From Vulcanimicrobiota bacterium (lineage in GTDB: Bacteria > Vulcanimicrobiota > Vulcanimicrobiia > Eremiobacterales > Eremiobacteraceae), in assembly GCA_013290125.1 (NCBI GenBank), contig JABCYQ010000001.1, positions 124,001 to 188,000 of the forward strand: a stretch of DNA of 64,000 nt, read 5' to 3'. The notes beneath the pieces are model-generated. The model did not search any database and was not told where the DNA came from. It saw only the letters and a program-made list of their open reading frames with translations. Below, in pieces: positions 16,505-26,000 of this stretch; positions within the stretch are counted from its first letter, which is position 1; each line of letters starts with the position of its first letter. Position numbers and translations under genes: made by a program.

Positions 16505-17506
16505 ATGAGAATCGCGTTGCGGGCATTGCCCGCGGCCACTGTTGCCCTCGCCCTCTTGCTGTGCGCCGAGCAGACCAAAGCCATCGCCGATGGCTCGGTG
16601 CAACTCACGCTCGTCGCGTATTCAACGCCGCGCGAAGCCTATCAGGACTTGATCAAAGCCTTTCAGGCGACACCGGCAGGCCGCGACGTCTCGTTTGCGC
16701 AGTCGTACGGCGCGTCCGGGGAACAGAGCCGCGCGGTCGCCGCAGGCCTTCCGGCTGACGTGGTCGCGTTCTCGCTCGAGCCCGACATCAGCAAGCTCGT
16801 CGCAGCCGGTCTCGTCGCGCCTGACTGGAATGCGAATCGCACACACGGCATGGTGACCGACTCGGTCGTCGTGTTCGTCGTCCGCAAAGGCAATCCGAAG
16901 AACATCCGGGCGTGGGCAGATCTCATCAAGCCCGGCGTCGATGTGATCACGCCGAATCCATTCACCTCCGGCGGCGCGCGTTGGAACATCATGGCGGCTT
17001 ACGGCGCGATGCTCAAACGCGGCGCCTCCCCGAACTACGCGATCGCCTACTTGAGCAAACTCTTCGATCACATCTCGGTGCAGGACAAGAGTGGGCGCGA
17101 ATCGCTGCAGACGTTTATCGCCGGAAAGGGCGACGCGATGCTCGCGTATGAAAACGAAGCGATCCTGGCGCAGCGCAACGGAGCGGATGTGGACTACGTC
17201 GTTCCAGATCAGACGATCTTGATCGAGAATCCGGTGGCGGTCGTCAAGACGTCGCAGCACCCGGAACAGGCGCGCGCGTTCGTCTCGTTTCTCCTCTCGC
17301 CGCAGGCGCAGGTGATCTTCGCAGCACATGGCTATCGGCCGGTTGAGAAAGCCGCGCAGACAGCTGCGCGTTTTCCGCAGCCGCGCACGCTGTTCGACAT
17401 CGGGTTTTTGGGCGGATGGGATGCGGTGCAGAAGCGCTTCTTCGATCCGCAGAACGGCCTCGTTGCGCAGATCGAAAGTTCGTTGGGAGCCGCTGGTGGC
17501 CATTAG
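16505..17506 (+). CDS. sbp: sulfate/thiosulfate-binding periplasmic protein
   Basis: Solute-binding protein of 333 residues for the sulfate ABC transporter. It has a signal peptide (AATVALALLLCAEQTKA). The family features follow in order: LTLVAYSTPREAYQDLIKAF, SYGASGEQSRAVAAGLPADV, VVVFVVRKGNPKNIRAWADL and VITPNPFTSGGARWN, all typical of Sbp/CysP. Ribosome site TTAGGGAG upstream. First gene of sbp-cysT-cysW-cysA-rrf2; its end overlaps the cysT start by 11 bases. Confidence 0.96.
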   Translation: MRIALRALPAATVALALLLCAEQTKAIADGSVQLTLVAYSTPREAYQDLIKAFQATPAGRDVSFAQSYGASGEQSRAVAAGLPADVVAFSLEPDISKLVAAGLVAPDWNANRTHGMVTDSVVVFVVRKGNPKNIRAWADLIKPGVDVITPNPFTSGGARWNIMAAYGAMLKRGASPNYAIAYLSKLFDHISVQDKSGRESLQTFIAGKGDAMLAYENEAILAQRNGADVDYVVPDQTILIENPVAVVKTSQHPEQARAFVSFLLSPQAQVIFAAHGYRPVEKAAQTAARFPQPRTLFDIGFLGGWDAVQKRFFDPQNGLVAQIESSLGAAGGH

Positions 17507-18332
17507 CGCCGTCGCGCCCACAGTTCCGACGAAGGTGCGGTCGCATCTTCGCAGCACCACTCATGAGTCGTTTCTGCCTGTCGGCATAGTCACGACGTTC
17601 CTCAGCGTCGTCGTGCTGCTACCGCTGGCCGCGATCGTCGCGCACGCGTCGCCCGGCCGATCATTCTGGGCCGCGGTCTTTCAGCCGGCCGCGCTGGCGA
17701 GCCTCGAGTTCAGTCTCGTCGCCTCGCTAGCCGTGGCAGTGGTCAACGCGGTCGCCGGCACCCTGATCGCATGGGTTCTCGTCCGCGACAAATTCCGGGG
17801 CAAGCCGCTCGTCAACGCGGTGGTCGATTTGCCTTTTGCGCTGCCGACGATCGTGGCCGGCCTGACGTTGATCTCACTGTATGGCCCGAGGAGTCCGTTC
17901 GGCATCAACGTCGCATATGCTCGATCCGGCGTCATCCTCGCGCTTCTATTCGTCACTTTGCCGTTCGTCGTGCGATCGGTGCAGCCAGTGCTCACGGAAC
18001 TTGACCGTGAGATGGAAGAGGCCGCCGCGGCGCTCGGCGCTGGCATCCTGCAGACCTATTCGCGCATCATCTTCCCGTCGATCCTCCCCGCGCTGATATC
18101 CGGCACCGCGCTCGGCTTTGCGCGATCCGTCGGCGAGTTCGGTTCGGTCGTGCTCATCTCGGGCAACATCCCGTTCAAGACGGAGTTGGCCGCGGTGCAT
18201 ATCTTCGGACAGATCGAGAGCGGCGACATGGGCGGCGCGGCGGCAGTCTCGATCGTCTTGCTCGTCCTCTCCGCTGCAGTGCTTGTCGCACTCGAAACGC
18301 TTGGACGTCGGATCGTCCGCTACGATGGCTAA
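17496..18332 (+). CDS. cysT: sulfate ABC transporter permease CysT
   Basis: Inner-membrane permease of 278 residues with six or so helices. The EAA-loop region is EMEEAAAALGAGILQTYSRIIFP, and LPFALPTIVAGLTLISLYGP is characteristic of CysT (CysU). I chose the GTG at 17496, inside the sbp tail, because GGGAG lies 6 bases upstream. The longer frame upstream is antiphase sbp sequence. Stop overlaps the cysW start by 8 bases, indicating translational coupling. Confidence 0.94.
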   Translation: MAISAVAPTVPTKVRSHLRSTTHESFLPVGIVTTFLSVVVLLPLAAIVAHASPGRSFWAAVFQPAALASLEFSLVASLAVAVVNAVAGTLIAWVLVRDKFRGKPLVNAVVDLPFALPTIVAGLTLISLYGPRSPFGINVAYARSGVILALLFVTLPFVVRSVQPVLTELDREMEEAAAALGAGILQTYSRIIFPSILPALISGTALGFARSVGEFGSVVLISGNIPFKTELAAVHIFGQIESGDMGGAAAVSIVLLVLSAAVLVALETLGRRIVRYDG

Positions 18333-19110
18333 GATCGCGCTGCGGCTTGCGGCCTTCGGCTACTTGGCGGCCTTGCTCGCGCTGCCCGTTGCCAGCATCT
18401 TCTATCGCGCCTTCGAGCACGGCGTTATCGGGTTTTGGCAAGCGGTCGCGCAACCCGACGCGATCCATGCGCTCTGGCTCACGCTGCTCATCGCGGGAAT
18501 CGCGGTACCGCTCAATGCAGTTTTCGGCGTGATCTGCGCGCACGTGCTCGTCCGGTCGCACCTGCGCTGGAAGCGCATTCTCGGGCTCCTCGTGGATCTG
18601 CCGTTCGCCGTGTCGCCTGTGGTCGTCGGTCTTGCACTCGTGCTGCTGTACGGCAACCAAGGCTGGTTCGGCCCGTGGCTTGCAGCGCACGGCATCCGCG
18701 TGATCTTCGCGCTTCCGGGTATGGTGCTCGCGACAATGTTCGTCTCGCTTCCGTTCGTCGTGCGCGAAGTGGTCCCGGTCATGCGCGAAACCGGCGACGA
18801 GCAGGAGCAGGCCGCTGCAACGCTCGGCGCGTCGCCATGGCAGACGTTCTGGAAAGTCACGCTGCCGTCCATTCGCTGGGGCGTCGCATACGGCGTCGTA
18901 CTGTCGGCGGCTCGAGCGTTCGGCGAATACGGCGCGGTCAGCGTCGTCGCCGGAAGACTCGCCGGCATAACGCAGACGCTCCCGCTTTACGTGGACGAAC
19001 GCTTCGAAAGTTTCGATCTCACCGGGGCGTACGCCGCGTCGGTCGTGCTGGCGCTCCTCGCGCTGGCCACGCTCTTCTCCATGAACGCGCTCGCGCGCAA
19101 GGAGGCTTGA
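18325..19110 (+). CDS. cysW: sulfate ABC transporter permease CysW
   Basis: Second permease half, 261 residues. It has LLVDLPFAVSPVVVGLALVLLYG, FVVREVVPVMRETGDEQEQAAATLGA (EAA loop) and FGEYGAVSVVAGRLAGITQTLPLYV, all typical of CysW. The ATG at 18325 sits inside the last codons of cysT. The end of the gene carries AAGGAGG, which serves as ribosome site for cysA 6 bases downstream of its stop. Confidence 0.95.
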   Translation: MAKIALRLAAFGYLAALLALPVASIFYRAFEHGVIGFWQAVAQPDAIHALWLTLLIAGIAVPLNAVFGVICAHVLVRSHLRWKRILGLLVDLPFAVSPVVVGLALVLLYGNQGWFGPWLAAHGIRVIFALPGMVLATMFVSLPFVVREVVPVMRETGDEQEQAAATLGASPWQTFWKVTLPSIRWGVAYGVVLSAARAFGEYGAVSVVAGRLAGITQTLPLYVDERFESFDLTGAYAASVVLALLALATLFSMNALARKEA

Positions 19111-19116
19111 CTCGCA

Positions 19117-20109
19117 ATGAGCATCGCACTTCGCGGCGTCACGAAGCGGTTCGACCGCCACGTCGCACTGAAAGACGTCAGCGTGGACATCGAGAGCGGA
19201 TCGCTCACCGCACTCGTCGGTCCAAGCGGCGGCGGGAAATCTACTTTGCTTCGCGTCATCGCCGGACTGGAGCGTCCGGATTCGGGCGACGTGCTGATCG
19301 ACGGACAGACAGCAGTGGACGTGCCCGTGCAGGACCGCGGTATCGGCTTCGTCTTCCAGCACTACGCGGCGTTCAAGCACATGACTGTTTGGGAGAACGT
19401 GGCGTTCGGGCTTCGCGTAAGGAAAATGCGCCGCGATGCGATTCGCGAGCGCGTCGACCACCTGCTGCACCTGGTGCAGTTGGAGGGTCTCGGCGGCCGC
19501 TATCCCAGCCAGTTGTCCGGCGGGCAACGCCAGCGCATGGCGCTCGCGCGCGCGCTTGCGATCAAGCCCGAAGTGCTTTTGCTGGACGAGCCATTCGGCG
19601 CACTCGACGCTGCGGTGCGCGCGGAGCTGCGCGCATGGCTGCGAGCGCTGCACAGGGATGTGCACGTCACGACGATCTTCGTCACGCACGACCAAGGCGA
19701 AGCCATGGAGATCGCGGATCGGATCGTCTTGATCAACCGCGGGCATGTCGAGCAGACGGGAACGCCGCGCGAGCTCTACGAGCGGCCGGCGAATCCGTTC
19801 GTGATGTCGTTCATCGGACCGATCACGCAATTGGGCGACGCGTTTGTGCGGCCCCACGACATCGACGTGCGCAACATTCCGGCAGAATCGTCGCTTGAGG
19901 CGATGGTTCAGCGCATCGTACACCTGGGATTCGAAGTGCGCGTCGACTTGATGCTCGCCGACGGTCGCGGCGCCTGGGCGCAAATGACTCGCGATGAAGT
20001 CGATCAACTCGAACTGCGGCTCGGGCAGATCGTCTATGTCCGCTCCAGCCGCGAGACGCGCTTTCATTCTGATCTTCCGTCACACGCGGTGCTCGGCAAT
20101 GCTGGCTAG
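19117..20109 (+). CDS. cysA: sulfate ABC transporter ATP-binding protein CysA
   Basis: ATPase of 330 residues powering sulfate uptake. Walker [15 protein letters not shown]-loop region [18 protein letters not shown] (the CysA-type FQHYA), ABC signature [15 protein letters not shown], Walker [12 protein letters not shown], and switch His in [14 protein letters not shown]. The C-terminal extension (residues 245-330) contains the regulatory TOBE-like domain with FVRPHDIDV. Start ATG 19117 after the AAGGAGG in the cysW tail. Confidence 0.96.
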   Translation: MSIALRGVTKRFDRHVALKDVSVDIESGSLTALVGPSGGGKSTLLRVIAGLERPDSGDVLIDGQTAVDVPVQDRGIGFVFQHYAAFKHMTVWENVAFGLRVRKMRRDAIRERVDHLLHLVQLEGLGGRYPSQLSGGQRQRMALARALAIKPEVLLLDEPFGALDAAVRAELRAWLRALHRDVHVTTIFVTHDQGEAMEIADRIVLINRGHVEQTGTPRELYERPANPFVMSFIGPITQLGDAFVRPHDIDVRNIPAESSLEAMVQRIVHLGFEVRVDLMLADGRGAWAQMTRDEVDQLELRLGQIVYVRSSRETRFHSDLPSHAVLGNAG

Positions 20110-20146
20110 TGGGAACCGGGCCCACACGCGGACAAGCATAGGCGCA

Positions 20147-20602
20147 ATGCACGTCACAGCACGGGTCGACTACGCTTTGCGCGCCATGGTCGAGCTCGCG
20201 GTCGGAGCGCCGCAACTCGTGAAAGGCGCACGCATCGCGACGTCGCAGTCAATTCCGTTGAAGCTGCTCGAGAATATACTTCTCGATCTGAAGTATGGCG
20301 GCTTGGTACGTGCGCAGCGCGGGTTCGAAGGAGGCTATGGCCTCGCCAAACCTGCGGCTGAGATCACTCTTGCAGACGTCATCCGCGTCGTCGAGGGACC
20401 ACTGGCGAATGTTCGCGGCGAGCGTCCCGAGACGATCGGTTACAAGGGGAAGGCAGAGCCGCTACGCGATGTGTGGATCGCGGTGCGAGCGGCGCTGCGC
20501 AACGTGCTCGAAGCGGTGACGATCGCGGACATCGCCGCGGGCGAACTTCCAAGCACGATCAAACGGATGCTGGCCAAGCCCGGGGCCTGGCTGCCGCACT
20601 AA
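20147..20602 (+). CDS. Rrf2 family transcriptional regulator
   Basis: Winged-helix regulator of 151 residues, N terminus MHVTARVDYALRAMVELAV and wing RAQRGFEGGYGLAKPA, both standard for Rrf2. It contains no cysteine at all, so it is not an Fe-S sensor like IscR or NsrR. It resembles CymR, which represses sulfur uptake with O-acetylserine sulfhydrylase as partner. Being last in the sulfate operon, it probably autoregulates it through the dyad before sbp (inference). Its TAA shares the bases CTAA with the stop of the convergent formyltransferase gene. Confidence 0.9.
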   Translation: MHVTARVDYALRAMVELAVGAPQLVKGARIATSQSIPLKLLENILLDLKYGGLVRAQRGFEGGYGLAKPAAEITLADVIRVVEGPLANVRGERPETIGYKGKAEPLRDVWIAVRAALRNVLEAVTIADIAAGELPSTIKRMLAKPGAWLPH

Positions 20603-21273
20603 GTGCGGTCGGCGAAGGTCCGGTAGTCGACTTTCGTTTTGTAGACAGACGCGGCATCGATCACGCGCGTCGCAAACGGTTCGCCGGTGCGCAGATGGTC
20701 CAAATAGCGCACGAACGCAGGGCCTGCCGATTCGGCGATGCGCATCATCAGCAATTTCGGCTCGACGATTCCGTCAACGGGAACGGTCTCTTGGTAGAGG
20801 ATATTCCCGGCGTCGATCTGCTCCGACACATCGTGAATGGTGAACCCGGTGGTTTGCTCGCCGTTTTGCAAGCACCAATGCGCGGGCGTGGGTCCGCGAT
20901 AGTACGGCAACAGCGATGCATGAAAATTCACCAGCGAGCCAAACTTGGCGATCGCGGCAGGTGAGAAAATTTGGTTAAAGCCGGTGATGATCCCAGCGTC
21001 GCCGAGTTGGATCCTGTCCAGAAAGGCGGGCGCGTTGACGTCCGCTACCGCGATCTCTTCCAGCGCGCCTATGCGATCGACGTTGGCCATAGGCGTGGGA
21101 GCGCCGTCTATCGCCCGTCTCATCGAGCGCAGCAAGTGCACGATGCCGTTCGGCTTGCCGGTTTTCTTCGTCGACCTGACGGTGACTATGGCTACGTCGT
21201 GCGCGCCGCTATAGGCGGTCGCGAGCGCCCGGAACGGTATGCCATATGAACCGTTGTAGAAGTGATAGATCAT
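20599..21273 (-). CDS. formyltransferase family protein
   Basis: Formyl-transfer enzyme fold of about 224 residues, using a formyl-tetrahydrofolate-type donor on an unknown amine. The core motif is GSLVNFHASLLPYYRGPTPA, with the catalytic Asn/His region and the later HDVSEQIDAGNILYQE (Asp-containing loop), as in Met-tRNA formyltransferase and sugar formyltransferases. It lacks the C-terminal OB-fold domain of Fmt, so an amino-sugar or other small-molecule substrate is more likely than Met-tRNA. Start is uncertain: ATG 21273 fits the fold; a TTG at 21294 is also open. Convergent with and overlapping the Rrf2 gene by 4 bases. Confidence 0.82.
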   Translation of the reverse strand: MIYHFYNGSYGIPFRALATAYSGAHDVAIVTVRSTKKTGKPNGIVHLLRSMRRAIDGAPTPMANVDRIGALEEIAVADVNAPAFLDRIQLGDAGIITGFNQIFSPAAIAKFGSLVNFHASLLPYYRGPTPAHWCLQNGEQTTGFTIHDVSEQIDAGNILYQETVPVDGIVEPKLLMMRIAESAGPAFVRYLDHLRTGEPFATRVIDAASVYKTKVDYRTFADRT

Positions 21274-21448
21274 CCTTTTACAGACAATCGGCAATGTCTC
21301 GGGCCCGTCGTACCCGGCAAAGGCGCATGCCGAATTGGGACTTTCGAACCGAGGCCGTCGGGCTCGCCGTCCGGTACAATCTCCGTGCTACCGCTTTGCG
21401 CAGCACACGAATTGCCATAACTCGCGTCGAAAGGCTAAAGAAACCACG

Positions 21449-22150
21449 ATGAAGCGCACCCTCGCCTATGCTTTGCTAATCCCCGCTGCGCTCACGCTCG
21501 GCTTAGTCGCATGCGGCGGTGGCGGTGGAGGCTCATCGCTTGTACCCGGTACCGGCGGATCCCAGCCGATCGTCGACCCTGAGATCAATCCACTCGACGC
21601 CGGATCGCCTTCGCCCGTGCCCAGCATGACGCCGGCGCCGATCCAACTTGTGATCGGCACCACTATTGGCACCGAGTTTTTCCCCGAAGCGAACTCAGCT
21701 GGAAAAGCGGTCGACGGTTTCAATTGCCTGCTGCATGTCGGCGGGCCGGGTCATCACCACGTTCATCTGAGCCTCTTCAACAATGGCGTGCAGATCGCGA
21801 TCCCGCGCGGCATCGGCATGAAGAACCCGGACCACAACAACTTCATCTATCATCAATCGTGCCTGTACTTCTTGCACACGCACGATGAGACCGGCCTCAT
21901 CCACATGGAGCCGAAAGTCGGCAACGGATCGTTCACGCTGGGCAACGTGTTCGACATCTGGGGTCAGCCGCTCAACGTGACGAACGTCGCCGGCTTCACC
22001 GGACCGCAGCTGATCATCGTGAACGGGCAGACGTACACGGGCGATCCTTCGCAGATCGCACTCGCGCCGTTCATGCAGATCACAATAGAAGTCGGAACGC
22101 CGCTGCCCGGCCCGCCGCCGAACTATCTGTTCCCGGTCGGCTATCCCTAA
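21449..22150 (+). CDS. His-rich secreted lipoprotein
   Basis: Lipoprotein of 233 residues. The signal ends in LGLVACGGGGGG, then a Pro/Ser-rich linker to about residue 70. The folded part has a striking set of histidines and cysteines: NCLLHVGGPGHHHVHLSLF, an IPRGIGM turn, SCLYFLHTHDETGLIHMEP. The GHHHVHL and HTHDxTGxIH elements look like a metal site, and two Cys could pair. I do not recognise a named family with certainty. Its stop shares CTAA with the convergent acyltransferase gene. Divergent from the formyltransferase gene across about 175 bases. Confidence 0.75.
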   Translation: MKRTLAYALLIPAALTLGLVACGGGGGGSSLVPGTGGSQPIVDPEINPLDAGSPSPVPSMTPAPIQLVIGTTIGTEFFPEANSAGKAVDGFNCLLHVGGPGHHHVHLSLFNNGVQIAIPRGIGMKNPDHNNFIYHQSCLYFLHTHDETGLIHMEPKVGNGSFTLGNVFDIWGQPLNVTNVAGFTGPQLIIVNGQTYTGDPSQIALAPFMQITIEVGTPLPGPPPNYLFPVGYP

Positions 22151-22779
22151 GCCGTAATCGCGCTCGTCGCCGGGGCCACGCTCGAGCGTATCACGCGCGC
22201 GGGCGCTCCTGCTGCGACTGAATAGGGCGGAATATCTTTCACCACGGCTGAGCCGCAGCCGATGATCGAGTGATGGCCGATCCGCACGCCTGGTGCGATC
22301 GACGTCCCCGAACAGACGAGCACGTGATCTTCGATCACGACCGGCGCGAATTCAAAATCGAGCGGCTTCCAGATGTCGACGTCTTCGGGTTTCACCTGAC
22401 GGCCTTCGTGCGCGCTGATGCTCACGTGCGAACCGAGGTGCACGTTATTGCCGATCGTGATTCCGCCGGCGCCCCAGAGCGCACAGTACGGTCCGATCTC
22501 GCTGTTGTCGCCGATCGTCACGTAACCGCCGCGCTTGTTCCATGCGCCGCCGCGACAATTGATATAGGCGCGGTGGTCGAGGATGAGGCCTTTGCCGACG
22601 GTCAAGCGATCGATGCCGCGGACGACGACACCCTCGCCGATGCTGGCATCGGGCAGCCGGTCGCGAAGCTCGCCGTCGCGTATGCCGATGCGCAGCTGGC
22701 GAAGCGCAGCGCGAAGCACCCGGCCGCCCGGAAGCCCGTACCACCATTTGCGAGCGCGCGACGGCGCATTCGTCGACAT
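22147..22779 (-). CDS. hexapeptide-repeat acyltransferase
   Basis: Left-handed beta-helix acyltransferase of 210 residues, similar in layout to WcaF/NodL/VatD-type O-acetyltransferases. Repeats run from about residue 45 to 195: SIGEGVVVRGIDRLTVGKG, GYVTIGDNSEIGPYC, GGITIGNNVHLGSHVSI, VLVCSGTSIAPGVRIGHHSIIG, SAVVKDIPPYSVAAGAPARVI. SAHEGR probably supplies the catalytic His. Expected to acetylate a sugar of a surface polysaccharide (inference). Neighbouring genes give no clear sugar pathway. Confidence 0.85.
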   Translation of the reverse strand: MSTNAPSRARKWWYGLPGGRVLRAALRQLRIGIRDGELRDRLPDASIGEGVVVRGIDRLTVGKGLILDHRAYINCRGGAWNKRGGYVTIGDNSEIGPYCALWGAGGITIGNNVHLGSHVSISAHEGRQVKPEDVDIWKPLDFEFAPVVIEDHVLVCSGTSIAPGVRIGHHSIIGCGSAVVKDIPPYSVAAGAPARVIRSSVAPATSAITA

Positions 22780-22847
22780 GCTGACCTGCTACGCGGGCTA
22801 ACACCGCTTGCCCTACTACCAACGTACCCGAATCCGACGGACTGAAG

Positions 22848-22887
22848 GGGACTTACTTAACGGGACTTACTGACGGGACTTACTGAA
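22848..22887. repeat. 13-bp tandem repeat, three units
   Basis: Three head-to-tail units of GGGACTTACTGAC with small changes (the first is 14 bases and ends TTAAC; the third runs into the palindrome as GAA). They abut the left arm of palindrome copy D. Their TACTGA edge matches the left end of that palindrome, so they may be slippage products of the palindrome edge. Confidence 0.8.
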
Positions 22888-22949
22888 GGGGCCGACGCTA
22901 GTCAGCCCACGTTACGTTCGCCAGGGCCGACTTAAAGTCGGCCCCTTCA
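22884..22949. repeat. double-palindrome intergenic repeat, copy D
   Basis: 66-bp copy with left arm TGAAGGGGCCGACGCTAGTC and right arm GACTTAAAGTCGGCCCCTTC. The centre CACGTTACGTTCGCCAG is in the opposite orientation to copies A-C. It lies 3' of the first A2M gene and 5' of the acyltransferase gene, both on the minus strand. It is flanked on both sides by derived tandem repeats. Confidence 0.93.
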
Positions 22950-23025
22950 GATCGCGTCAGCCCCTTCAGATTGCGTCGGCGCCTTCAGATTGCGTCGGCC
23001 CATTCAGATCGCGTCGGCGCCTTCA
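22950..23025. repeat. 19-bp tandem repeat, four units
   Basis: Four exact-length 19-bp units (22950, 22969, 22988, 23007) of consensus GATTGCGTCGGCGCCTTCA. The part CGTCGGCCCCTTCA is the right end of the palindromic repeat, so the array looks like amplification of one palindrome end joined to GATTG/GATCG. It stops 6 bases before the stop codon of the first A2M gene. Confidence 0.93.
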
Positions 23026-23031
23026 GATTTT

Positions 23032-26000
23032 TCACGGCGTGACCGTCAGCGACGACGACGACGAGCGCCCGAATTCGTCAGGCGCATATTCTAAGAAGGC
23101 CTGAGTCCCTGGCCATTCATATGAACCTGGCGTGACCGTTCGCGCGAGATAGTGCATCGTGTAGACGCCCGGCGCGAGATAGTTGGCAAACGCGACCACG
23201 CGATCCGCATGGATCTGCTGATAGTCGATCTGCCACGACGAAGCCATCGCTGTCTGGGCTTGCGGCGTCGTGACAAATGAAGTGTCCACGGCTTCCATGC
23301 CCGCGGGCAACGGATCCACGATCACGACTTGATTCACGGGATGATCGGCGACGATCGTCAAGCCGATGTCGTAGACATGCGCGGCCGGCAGCGATAGGGC
23401 GTTCGCCGGCTTCATCAAACCCATATGCGCCACGACTGAATTGTTGCCCGCGGCGCGCACGTCGCGCGTCACGAGCAGACCTTCCTCGATGCCCGGCTGC
23501 GCACCGCTCAGCCGGTACGAATACGAGACGATGTAGTGCAGCGTGCCGGTGCCGTCTTTATGCAGCAGCAGCACGCTCGGACCGCGCGGCATCTGATCGA
23601 TCGGAACAAAACTGTCCTGCACCGAATTCATGTAGCCTTGGAACGACGCGTTCGCGACTTGCTTGTCGGCGAGCGTCGCGGTCGCTGAGAACGCTGGCGG
23701 CTCTGGCTCAAGCGCGGCATAATCGATGAGCGCGTTCAACGCTTGCGCGTCGTCGTAGGTATTCGCCCACGATCCCTTGCGACGAAGCGCGAGGAGGCTA
23801 CGCACCATGCGATCGATGATAGCGGGATCGTAGCGCTCCGCGACGTACAGGCGAACCGTCTCGGCCTGACCCTTTGTGATGGAGTCGAACCACCACATAT
23901 CGTCGGGAACGTTGAGCACCGCGTACCGCCCCGTCTCGTAGACGAGTTCCTGGATCTTGGCGGCCATCGCGTCCGCTTTCGGTTTCCACGCCGGCAGCGC
24001 GGTCATGTAGCGCGCGAGTTCGATCTGCGTCACGAGATCGAACGAATCGCGTGCGGCATAAACGCCATCGAGATGTTTGTCCGACGTCTCACCCAACTGC
24101 GCGAGTCCGAGCATGGCCTCCAGGCGCATGCGTTCTCGGCAGGCGTCGTCGCCGCCGCAGAAGTCGCGCGGATCCGGATCATCGAGCCGCGCTTCGAGGT
24201 AGCTGCGCGCGCTCGCCGCCATACCCGCGTCGACCGCGATCCCAGCCTGCTGCGCCCGGCCGAGCGCCTGCGCAGCATAACCGGTCAGCAGAGGATCGGA
24301 TTCGCCGTCGCCCGGCCACCAGGCAAATCCCCCATCCATGCGCTGCAGCTTCTGGAGCGCGACCAGATCTGCGGCGGATTCTGTGATCGGGTCGATGCCG
24401 ACCGCGGTCTGGCCGTATTTCTTGCCGAGCAGCTGCAAGTCGGCTGCCACCATCAGCCTGCTGGAGAGCGGTTCGGCGAATGGGAGATATTCGAAGAGGA
24501 ACGTGCTCTTCGCCGGCACGATGATCTCCGGGAGCAGCGTGCTCGCCATCGTGATCTGCAGGCCGCCTGCGTCCGGATTGACGGCCGGATCCACGTCGAG
24601 ACCGATCGCCGCCTCGGCCGCGGTGACACCAGTTTCGACCACCGACTCTGTGATGTCGAGCGGCCGAACGGTGAACGGCACGCGGAACGCATCGTTGTTA
24701 GGACCAAGCGCGATCTGGAATTCTACGGTCGCCGACCCGATCGCGCCCGCGAGCATCGGATAGCGCACCGATTGCGTACCCGCGGCGGCCGGGATTTGCG
24801 CGCTGACGACTTGAGTCGTCTGGCCGTTCTGCTGGAACGAGAGATCGCCCGTCAGCGTTCCGTTTACGACCATCGTGCCGACTGTTCCGGTCGTATTGTT
24901 CGTGGCGATGCCGCCCGCGAACACGTCACCTGGTCGCGCGAATTGCGGCAGCAGCGGGTTGGCGAGCAGCGCCTTCGTGACGATGAATGTAGCGTCGCCA
25001 TTTCCGAAGCGGAAGTTCTGTCGATCATCTTCCGGCGGCGCGGCGGCGGCCACGACAAGCACGCGCCACGTCGTGAGATTGTCGGGAACTTTGAACGAGA
25101 CTTGCGCGTGGCCGCTCGCATCGGTCTGCACGGCGCCGTTGAAGTAGGCGAGCTGTTGGAAATTTAGGCGCACGGGCGCTGCGGGTCCGGGCGTCCCAGC
25201 GGCGTTCGCAGGCGTGACTCTCCCAAGCGCCTTTTCCATCGGCGGCGCAAACTCATCGCTCGTGACGCCGCCGGACGCGTACGGCCGAATCGGAGGATTG
25301 GCCTGATCGAGTTTGGCCGCTTCCGGCTGGACCAGATCCGTCACCAACCGGTTGTCGCCCGTGACCGCACTCGCCGGCCACCCGCTGTACACCGCCTGCA
25401 CGAGGTCGGGAAGCCGGTAACCGGTGAGTTGTATGACCGATTCGTCAGCCACCACAACCGTGAATCGGCCTGGCGCGGGCTTGCCAGAGAAATCGTTCGA
25501 TTGCAAATCGATCGTCTGCATGCTGTTAGGCAATAGCCGGTCGAGCTGCGGCTTGATCGAAACTTTGAGATAGCGTCGATCCAATTTGACGTTGAGCGCC
25601 GCGCTGCCGAACCGCACGGCACTCGTCACACTGCCCGGCTTTTCCGACTCGATCGGTTTGCCGCGGCGGACCAAGACCGCTTCGATCTGCGCGCCGGGCA
25701 CCATCCCAGAGTCGACGATGAATGATACCGTCGGAGCGCTGCCGCTCACGCGCGCGAACGTTCGCCAGAGCGTTCCATGGCGGATGACGGCAAGGTACAG
25801 ATCGGCTTCAGCGTAGGGCGACTTGACGAGCACGGTCGCGCGATCCCCAGGTTCGTATTCCTTTTGATCCAGCTGCAGCTGCACGCCGCGAATATCCGTG
25901 GGATTGCCCCAGTCTACTTCTCCGGGGCCATACACCCAGACATCGCGATCCGTCGCGCCGGCGTGCGACGTCGCGCCGTCGAAATTCGCGGAGATGCGAT

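Noticed and set aside
18175-20067. 630-codon open frame antisense to cysW, cysA and the end of cysT
   Set aside because: Covered by three certain transporter genes; its composition is shadow-like (Arg, His, Asp) with no motif.
22848-23025. Possible CRISPR array
   Set aside because: Units are contiguous without spacers and derive from the palindrome ends; no cas genes in the window.
24455-24495. Thioester motif in A2M paralogue 1
   Set aside because: The aligned segment reads FAEPLSSRL, with neither Cys nor Gln; the motif is absent, not merely shifted.
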